10,627 bases of DNA, from contig JACJYV010000017.1 in the NCBI GenBank assembly GCA_020635905.1, forward strand, positions 1 to 10,627. The letters are read 5' to 3'. This stretch comes from Bacteroidia bacterium (GTDB lineage Bacteria > Bacteroidota > Bacteroidia > J057 > JADKCL01). A model generated the notes under the pieces. That model searched no databases and was not told the origin of the DNA. It saw nothing but the letters and a program-made list of their open reading frames with translations. Every line of letters begins with the position of its first letter. Position 1 is the first letter of the stretch. Shown here one piece after another: positions 5,651-10,627 of this stretch. Both the position numbers and the translations under genes were made by a program.

Positions 5651-6318
5651 GGTTTTTTGACCTTCAATTTCCTGCCCTTTCGAAATACCCGAACCTTGAA
5701 TTCCTCGGGCAAGAGCTGCAGAATTTCTTCAACGTCTTCTTCATTCCAGGTCGAATATTTTTCGGTGAAATGGTTTTTTATTCGTGCTCGCAAATCTTTT
5801 TGAACATAGTAAATTTTCTGAATTGTAAGCGGATCAACGCCTGCATTTTGGGTCACACAAATTATCTCGCAGGCCAAATCAATTGGTAGGCCAAAATAGT
5901 TAAAAAAACACACCCCTTTTAAAAGCCTAATATTCCGCACACACTCGATATCCTTGCTACCCCATGCTCCATATAACTTCTTTAAGCCCAGGCACTCGTC
6001 TAAAGACTCTGTTCCTCCATTTTTCAGATACACTTTGAATCCATCCAACAAATACAGAGACACCCATTCAGGAATCTTGTTTCCTGTTTCAGAAAACCAG
6101 ACAAAAGCTTGCAGAGCTCGATAGGTTGAACCATCCCTAAACTCAGATTCGAGCTTATCTGAGAGGGGTTTCGGGTTTTGAAAAGCTCCGCCAAGTGCTG
6201 AAAGTACCTCTGTATCAAAACTCCCCTCTATGAATGGGTTTGGGTTGTTCCAGAATAACTCCAAGTCTTCATGGTGGATATTTGGTCGAAGGTTCTTTTT
6301 GTCGTCCTTTTTTTCCAT
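5647..6318 (-). CDS. Unknown 223-residue island protein downstream of integrase
   Basis: I do not recognise this protein. It is soluble, with no signal peptide or membrane segment. The N-terminus is charged and polar (MEKKDDKKNLRPN), the middle has several aromatic helices (TYRALQAFVWFSETG, IPEWVSLYLLDGFKVYL), and residues 144-180 form an HTH-like helical pair (LPIDLACEIICV, DPLTIQKIYYVQKDL). It ends in a strongly basic tail (FRKGRKLKVKKP) that could bind nucleic acid. It starts 12 bases after the integrase stop, so it is probably cotranscribed with integrase, and it is visibly more AT-rich than the neighbouring integrase and primase genes. This suggests a separately acquired cargo or accessory gene. 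Possible roles are excision helper, regulator or defence; none can be shown. Confidence 0.7.
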   Translation of the reverse strand: MEKKDDKKNLRPNIHHEDLELFWNNPNPFIEGSFDTEVLSALGGAFQNPKPLSDKLESEFRDGSTYRALQAFVWFSETGNKIPEWVSLYLLDGFKVYLKNGGTESLDECLGLKKLYGAWGSKDIECVRNIRLLKGVCFFNYFGLPIDLACEIICVTQNAGVDPLTIQKIYYVQKDLRARIKNHFTEKYSTWNEEDVEEILQLLPEEFKVRVFRKGRKLKVKKP

Positions 6319-6330
6319 CCAATTTCCAAT

Positions 6331-7515
6331 CTATTGCATAAGGGCTACTTGTCCTAAATAATCAGCCCAGGCTTGCATCATGCGTTTGCGCTCTTCCAGG
6401 TGTTTGGTGCGATTGTAGGCGCGCCCAAGTGGGTCTTTGACCGTATGGGCCAATTGGTGCTCGATCAGCTCAGGACGGAAGCCCAGGACCTCATCTAATA
6501 GGGTTCGGGCAATTGCGCGGAAACCATGAACACTCATCTCGTGTTTTTCAATGCCCAGGCGCCGCAATGCTGCCAAAAGGGCATTGTCGGAAATGGGGCG
6601 GGAGCCATCCGGGGTGCGATAGGAGGCGAACACGTAGCGCCCGTGCCCGGTTAATGGGTACAGGTGGCGCAGGATGGCCACGGCTTGACGCGACAAGGGC
6701 ACAATGTGGGATGTTTGGGTTTTGGTGGCTATGAAGCGCCATTCTGCCTTGTCCAGGTCGATATCGGCCCATTCTGCCTGCCTGAGCTCGCCAGGTCGCA
6801 CAAACACCAATGGGGCAAGCTGGAGGGCCGCCTTTACGGTGAACGTGCCCTCATAGCCATCTATGATGCGCAGGAATTGGCCTAATTGTTCCGGGTTGGT
6901 GATAGCTGCAAAATGTTGGGATTTGGTTGGCGCAATCGCGCCCTTTAAGTCGGCGGAAATATCCCGTTCGGCCCGGCCCGTTGCAATCGCATAGCGGAAC
7001 ACTTGCCCGCAATTCTGCATGGCCCGGTGTGCCGTTTCCACGGCCCCGCGTTCCTCGATCTTGCGCAGGACCTGGAGCAGTTCGGGCGCTTTGAGCTCTG
7101 CAATGGGGCGCGCCCCGATCCAGGGGAAAATATCGCGTTCCAATCTGCGAATAATGCGGTCGGCGTGTTTGGGCACCCATGAGGGTTTTTGCTTGAGGAA
7201 CCATTCGCGGGCAATCGTTTCAAAACTATCGGCCCCACTATCGGCCACCTTTTGGGCTTGCTTCTGTTGGCAAGGGTCAATGCCGCGGGCCAGGTCCTCT
7301 AGGATGCGGTCGCGTTCTCGGCGCGCTTCGGCCAGGGTCAAACCGGGGTATTCCCGCAACGTCAAAAGCTTTTCCTTGCCTTCGTTGGTGTACCGCATCC
7401 GCCAAAGTTTGCCACCAGACGGGGTGATCAAAAGAAATAACCCCTTTTGATCATAGAGCTTGTACGGTTTTGTCCGTGGCTTTGCATTGCGAATTGCTAT
7501 GTCACTGTTGATCAT
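6331..7515 (-). CDS. int: Tyrosine recombinase integrase (P4-type, DUF4102 N-terminus)
   Basis: A 394-residue site-specific recombinase. The N-terminal 90 residues are the DUF4102/arm-binding domain typical of P4-type island integrases (IAIRNAKPRTKPYKLYDQKG, GKLWRMRY, TLREYPGLTLAEAR). A SAM-like core-binding domain follows (about 97-190). The catalytic domain shows R240 (FVRPGELRQAEW), K265 (FIATKTQTSHIVPL), H330 and R333 (VHGFRAIARTLL), H356 (HQLAHTV) and the nucleophile Y367 (GRAYNRT), so all active-site residues are present and the enzyme looks intact. The length is normal for the family. GGGAGG lies 9 bases before the ATG. It starts about 200 bases from the 3' end of ssrA, a known target for such integrases, and catalyses integration and excision of the island. 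Confidence 0.95.
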   Translation of the reverse strand: MINSDIAIRNAKPRTKPYKLYDQKGLFLLITPSGGKLWRMRYTNEGKEKLLTLREYPGLTLAEARRERDRILEDLARGIDPCQQKQAQKVADSGADSFETIAREWFLKQKPSWVPKHADRIIRRLERDIFPWIGARPIAELKAPELLQVLRKIEERGAVETAHRAMQNCGQVFRYAIATGRAERDISADLKGAIAPTKSQHFAAITNPEQLGQFLRIIDGYEGTFTVKAALQLAPLVFVRPGELRQAEWADIDLDKAEWRFIATKTQTSHIVPLSRQAVAILRHLYPLTGHGRYVFASYRTPDGSRPISDNALLAALRRLGIEKHEMSVHGFRAIARTLLDEVLGFRPELIEHQLAHTVKDPLGRAYNRTKHLEERKRMMQAWADYLGQVALMQ

Positions 7516-7550
7516 AAAGCAAAACCTCCCAGTAACTTAGGCCAAAAACT

Positions 7551-7597
7551 GGGGTACATTGCTTTTCAGAAACCCATGTACCCCGGAAATGTACCCC
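7551..7597. repeat. Right integrase arm-type-like repeats (TGTACCCC, three copies)
   Basis: TGTACCCC occurs at 7577-7584 and 7590-7597 (plus orientation, 13 bases apart) and inverted at 7551-7558. A one-mismatch inverted copy is at 7624-7631. The flanks extend the symmetry: the run at 7542-7560 is nearly the reverse complement of 7588-7605. The directly repeated pair matches the left copy at 59-81 exactly over 23 bases. The repeats lie between the integrase start and ssrA, where arm sites and integrase autoregulation are expected. Binding by the integrase is inferred. Confidence 0.62.
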
Positions 7598-7652
7598 ACT
7601 TTTGGGGTGGCTTAAATGGGTTTAGGGTACACCAACTTGGACATGCGAACAT

Positions 7653-7679
7653 AAAAAAACCCTTTGGTGGTGCGGGTTT
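7653..7679 (-). terminator. Intrinsic terminator downstream of ssrA
   Basis: On the minus strand AAACCC, an 11-base loop and GGGTTT form a short stem followed by a run of seven T (plus-strand A at 7653-7659). It lies about 35 bases past the mature 3' end of tmRNA and would end the ssrA transcript before the integrase region. If the island boundary is at the ssrA 3' end, this terminator is carried by the island rather than being the original one. Confidence 0.65.
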
Positions 7680-7711
7680 CGTGGATTTCTATGGATGAGC
7701 AGAAACTAGGT

Positions 7712-8067
<356 letters not shown>

Positions 8068-8078
8068 ACTTTCTGCTG

Positions 8079-8105
8079 AAAAATAACTGCCCCCGACTGG
8101 GGCAG
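8079..8105 (-). promoter_or_regulatory. Terminator-like hairpin in the ssrA leader
   Basis: On the minus strand CTGCCCC pairs with GGGGCAG around a 5-base loop and is followed by TTATTTTT, then the mature tmRNA begins 11 bases later. The hairpin starts about 7 bases after the -10 element, essentially at the expected transcription start. It may protect the pre-tmRNA 5' end, help RNase P processing, or attenuate transcription; the sequence does not decide. Confidence 0.5.
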
Positions 8106-8111
8106 TGGCTC

Positions 8112-8140
8112 AATATAAGGAGCTTATCACCGTTTGTCAA
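8112..8140 (-). promoter_or_regulatory. Promoter of ssrA
   Basis: A perfect -35 TTGACA (8135-8140), a 17-base spacer and a -10 TATATT (8112-8117) on the minus strand, 45 bases before the mature tmRNA 5' end. This is a strong constitutive sigma70-type promoter, as expected for an abundant RNA. Confidence 0.85.
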
Positions 8141-8471
8141 ATGGATGGAGGGTAAGGTCTTATGGGTTTTTTTTGTCCTTAAGGTCGCAACGGACTTTAT
8201 TCTGATTGTTTATTTCTCATCAGACTCGGCGTTATGGCTGGCACAGCAGGATCAGAAAATCCGTCCGACACCCTTGTCTTCATTCCATAGCTAAAGCCCG
8301 CAATTTGAGGGGGCTCCAAGGATGAATACTTGGCCGTTCAGGGCATCTTGGACCCTGAGCGAAATTTGGTAATATTGAGTGCGTCCTCTGCTTCGAATGG
8401 TTAAAAGTCGGACCTGAAATTTCGACACTTTCATTCCGGATCTGTTGAGATGGAATTCTTTGGGAGCACAC
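8141..8471. other. Intergenic region between ssrA promoter and next gene
   Basis: No convincing gene is present on either strand. A T8 run at about 8169-8176 has no matching hairpin. A 47-codon minus-strand frame (8434-8291) has a protein-like composition (KFQVRLLTIRSRGRTQYY) but no ribosome-binding site and could be a remnant. GGGAG at 8462-8466 is the ribosome-binding site of the following gene. I find no clear promoter for that gene. Confidence 0.4.
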
Positions 8472-8945
8472 ATGAAATTATGGCAGGGTGGAATTTTGCT
8501 CAGCGTGGGGTTGGGGGGTCTTTTCGTTTTCCTTAATTCAGGTCCCATGAATCAGGTGTGGAATCGAGATCGGTTGAATCCTGGCGGACGCACGGTCGCA
8601 GGCTATCTTTCCGCACTGGAGCATGAATCCCTGGAGTACGTCCATTTTCTGGAAGTAGTATTCCTCGGCGCCACTGCGGTTCAGGAAGTAAACCTGCCGC
8701 GTGACTGGAAAATCGTGTCCTCAGAATTCAAGGAAAACGCCTACTATTTGGTAAAAGTGGAAGGCAAAAACACAGCAGGCCTTCAACAGACCTATTTGTT
8801 TAAGGTCCAACACGTGCCCAGCGCCGACAAGCTGCAAATTGTGGACAGTTGCTATTATCTCAAGCTGCCACCAGCTCCCAATACGGATAAGCGATGGGAC
8901 TTGGAACGCTTCATTGAACTTCGCGGCGTGCGGAGGGCCAATTAA
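8472..8945 (+). CDS. Unknown membrane-anchored or secreted protein
   Basis: I do not recognise this 157-residue protein. From the ATG at 8472 it begins MKLWQGGILLSVGLGGLFVF, a short basic start followed by a hydrophobic segment (about 5-20) that is a signal peptide or single N-terminal anchor without a lipobox. The rest should be exported: beta-strand-rich with charged turns (RDWKIVSSEF, AYYLVKVEGK, YLFKVQHVPSADKLQIVDS) and a C-terminal helix (RWDLERFIELRGVRR). The start is preferred over an in-frame ATG at 8445 because GGGAG lies 5 bases before it and the hydrophobic segment then sits at the N-terminus. The next gene follows closely on the same strand. Possibly part of a contact-dependent toxin/immunity neighbourhood, by association only. 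Confidence 0.7.
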   Translation: MKLWQGGILLSVGLGGLFVFLNSGPMNQVWNRDRLNPGGRTVAGYLSALEHESLEYVHFLEVVFLGATAVQEVNLPRDWKIVSSEFKENAYYLVKVEGKNTAGLQQTYLFKVQHVPSADKLQIVDSCYYLKLPPAPNTDKRWDLERFIELRGVRRAN

Positions 8946-8957
8946 ACCTGCATATCT

Positions 8958-9065
8958 ATGGCATGTTTGAAGAAATCGGAAAATATTTTTAGCCTGAAAA
9001 TTGAGCGAGGATTTAGTTTTCCCTATGGCAGGAATCCTGTAAGTTTGAATGGTCCAACGATTTGA
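8958..9065 (+). pseudogene. N-terminal fragment of the following gene, separated by a frameshift
   Basis: A 35-codon frame from ATG at 8958 (MACLKKSENIFSLKIERG...) ends with ...SLNGPTI and a TGA at 9063-9065. The next frame begins with TTG at 9062-9064 and continues NKLGVNLGKRDRFW. Adding a single T to the T run at 9061-9063 would join them into one protein of about 198 residues. The fragment is protein-like (FSFPYGRNPVSLNGP). Either the gene has a single-base deletion, the assembly has a homopolymer error, or the two frames are separate and coupled through the TTGA overlap. No ribosome-binding site is seen before the ATG. Confidence 0.45.
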
Positions 9066-9553
9066 ATAAGTTGGGGGTTAATTTGGGGAAACGTGATCGG
9101 TTTTGGGAGAATCTCCCGTTCAATGGAGAGGACCAGATTTTATGGCCCGAAGATCCAGAAGAAAGGAACAATTTGATTCGGGATGTCTTTGGGGCAAAAG
9201 TAATTGGCGCCGTGGAATTCATCCTGCAAAAGAATTTGGAAATCGCCGCTGGCAAACCACCCATTCCTGGCGAAAACAACTATAAAAAGGAGGAGGCCAG
9301 GAGGCGGGTTTTTGCAGAAATGACAGATGCACATCGCAGTGAAATTAGCACTCTGCTGCGCGAAACATGTTTTTCGAGTCTGTATTGGATGCTGGTCAAA
9401 TTAAAGGGTTTCCCCGGTGGTGATGTGGACTTCACAGTAACACCATACAATGCTGAAGGTGAAACCCTGCCTAAAGTCGGCCTCAAGGAAACGGAACTCT
9501 ACTTTTTGTATTTCGATTGGATCAAAAAATTCAGTGATCTCAGCTTGGAATAG
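9062..9553 (+). CDS. Unknown soluble protein, 5' end doubtful
   Basis: I do not recognise this protein. The open frame from TTG at 9062 gives 163 residues. It is soluble and alpha/beta, with a helical middle (VIGAVEFILQKNLEIAAG, RRRVFAEMTDAHRSEISTLL), a beta segment (GDVDFTVTPYNAEGE) and an aromatic C-terminal helix (TELYFLYFDWIKKFSDL). No signal peptide, membrane segment or catalytic motif stands out. The TTG start has no ribosome-binding site, and the same frame is open 45 bases further upstream without any start codon, which supports a lost N-terminus (see the fragment at 8958). Its size, acidity and place before a SUFU-domain gene recall immunity proteins of polymorphic toxin loci, but this is only contextual. 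Confidence 0.6.
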   Translation: MNKLGVNLGKRDRFWENLPFNGEDQILWPEDPEERNNLIRDVFGAKVIGAVEFILQKNLEIAAGKPPIPGENNYKKEEARRRVFAEMTDAHRSEISTLLRETCFSSLYWMLVKLKGFPGGDVDFTVTPYNAEGETLPKVGLKETELYFLYFDWIKKFSDLSLE

Positions 9554-9583
9554 CTGCGGATCCCCTTAGTTACTGGAGGAATT

Positions 9584-10627
9584 GTGAATGAACCCAAAAT
9601 GGTGGTTGAATCGGTTTCGCCGAATGGCAATGTTCAGGCTTTTGTGGAGCAGGATGATCGGGTAGCGTACTTTTACTTGTGGGGCGGGGCCGATAGCTCT
9701 TTTGGTACGCGGTCCTGCTGGGTGCGCAACCTACAACCCGGCTATGCTAATCCAGCCCAAATGGCCGAGGCTATGCAAGCAGGACGCGCACCCATGCTGG
9801 ATCGCAGCTCCTGTTCCCATCCTCAAGGCGCTAGGCCCTTAACTGCGGAGCATTTGCGGATTGTCTGGTTCGAAGAAGGTGATGCAGCGGCTTTGCTGGA
9901 AGGTGAGGAGGTGTTAGCGGTCATTCCCGGCTGGAGTGGCCAATCGGGTTTTCACGGGTACGCTCGCGATTGCCTTCGTGAAACGCCAGTCGCCTGGCCG
10001 CTTGCCTGTGCTTTCGACGTTTTGAGCGCTCGAATTCAGCAGGCAGACGCCTTCTGGCAATCGTGGGATGGCGGGCATAATCCCTGGCCTCCCCTGCAAG
10101 ACGCGCTATTAAATGCCTACGCACCTTTGGGTCAACATTCAAACTACTACGCAATTGATGGTCAACAATGGCCGCCCAAAGCGTTACTGCGTTTCTCTGT
10201 TCAGGATAAGGTTGTTTTGATATCGGCTGGTGTCTCCTTGCGCCCGCAACCAACAGTTGAATCCTATTTTGAGGATCCATCGCCCAAGCGCCGAACCGAA
10301 TTGGCGATCTGCCTTGCTCCGCCGTTTGCGGAAAACGAAAGCGTCTTAACGGTGGCGTCATATATCAGCGGTCAGGCGGGATTGCCTTGGGCCCATTTCA
10401 CTTGGCTGGGCGCTGGCCACACGATGCCTTGTGATGCGTTTCAAGGCGGGCCAGGCCGAGAATTCTCCTTCGTTTTGCTGGTGTCGTCGCCACCCGGCGC
10501 ACCAACCCTCCACATGCCCAGCTTTCGCGGTGATCCGGTTAGCCTCCTGTGGCTGGTACCCATCACCGATTCCGAGCGCCTCCTCGCTCAAGAGCAGGGA
10601 AGTGTTGCTTTGATGCAACGCCTATGG
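9584..10627 (+). CDS. SUFU-domain protein (Suppressor of fused family), 3' end cut by window
   Basis: The frame is open from GTG at 9584 to the window end, 348 residues without a stop, so the protein is almost complete but truncated by the window. GGAGG lies 4 bases before the GTG; an ATG at 9599 (MVVESV) is an alternative. The C-terminal half matches the bacterial SUFU domain: LLRFSVQDKVVLISAGVSL (201-219), RTELAICL (237-244), PWAHFTWLGAGHTMPC (268-283), FSFVLLVSSPP (294-304), and DPVSLLWLVPITDSERLLAQ (317-336) followed by a GSVALMQRLW end. That last block, L-L-W-L-V-P-I-T-x-x-E, is the most diagnostic. The N-terminal 140 residues (VAYFYLWGG, VIPGWSGQSGFHGYA) form the extra domain often seen in long bacterial members. 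Bacterial SUFU proteins commonly serve as immunity proteins to polymorphic toxins; no toxin is in view. Confidence 0.82.
   Translation, partial: MNEPKMVVESVSPNGNVQAFVEQDDRVAYFYLWGGADSSFGTRSCWVRNLQPGYANPAQMAEAMQAGRAPMLDRSSCSHPQGARPLTAEHLRIVWFEEGDAAALLEGEEVLAVIPGWSGQSGFHGYARDCLRETPVAWPLACAFDVLSARIQQADAFWQSWDGGHNPWPPLQDALLNAYAPLGQHSNYYAIDGQQWPPKALLRFSVQDKVVLISAGVSLRPQPTVESYFEDPSPKRRTELAICLAPPFAENESVLTVASYISGQAGLPWAHFTWLGAGHTMPCDAFQGGPGREFSFVLLVSSPPGAPTLHMPSFRGDPVSLLWLVPITDSERLLAQEQGSVALMQRLW

Noticed and set aside
7019..7450. 143-residue plus-strand frame
   Set aside because: It is antisense to the intact integrase, is Arg/Ser-rich and matches no family.
9921..10361. 146-residue minus-strand frame
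   Set aside because: It is antisense to the SUFU-domain gene, which has a clear family match in the other strand.

Overview
The window looks like a small integrated mobile island (about 1 to 7713) next to the tmRNA gene ssrA, followed by ordinary chromosome (about 7714 to 10627). The family content (DUF4102-type tyrosine integrase, AlpA regulator, SecB-like chaperone, TerS-like proteins, SUFU domain) points to a bacterium, most likely a proteobacterium. I cannot place it further; the readable tmRNA tag is ADNNLALAA.

Island layout. All island genes lie on the minus strand, so they read from right to left. A tyrosine integrase (7515-6331) starts about 200 bases from the ssrA 3' end and is followed by an unrecognised gene (6318-5647). 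Next comes a tightly coupled replication operon: AlpA-like regulator (5539-5342), archaeo-eukaryotic-type primase (5345-4380) and RepA-like hexameric helicase ATPase (4383-3370). The first two junctions are 4-base ATGA overlaps. Between the helicase and a RuvC-like resolvase (3266-2808) lies an array of GTTGCG repeats around an AT-rich spacer, a good candidate replication origin. A 73-residue unknown protein (2811-2590) follows, then two overlapping HTH proteins resembling phage small terminase subunits (2368-2015 and 2037-1528).

The distal end carries the cargo. It is a three-gene operon with its own sigma70-like promoter: an ADP-ribosyltransferase-like toxin (1451-942), an antitoxin candidate (945-568) and a SecB-family chaperone (571-95), joined by two ATGA overlaps. 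This is the composition of CmdTAC toxin-antitoxin-chaperone phage defence. Paired TGTACCCC motifs occur both beside the integrase (7551-7597) and just past the chaperone stop (60-80). They are probably integrase arm-type sites, which would put the left island end at or just beyond base 1 and make the island about 7.7 kb. Integrase, alpA, primase/helicase, origin, TerS-like genes and distal defence cargo together suggest a compact phage satellite (PICI-like or PICMI-like). No capsid genes are present.

Right of the island, ssrA (7714-8067, minus) has a near-consensus promoter and a terminator-like hairpin in its leader. On the plus strand follow a membrane-anchored or secreted unknown (8472-8945), an unknown gene whose 5' end appears frameshifted (8958/9062-9553), and a SUFU-domain protein (9584 to the window end, cut off). 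SUFU proteins and small unknowns of this kind are often immunity proteins of contact-dependent toxins, but no toxin is visible here.
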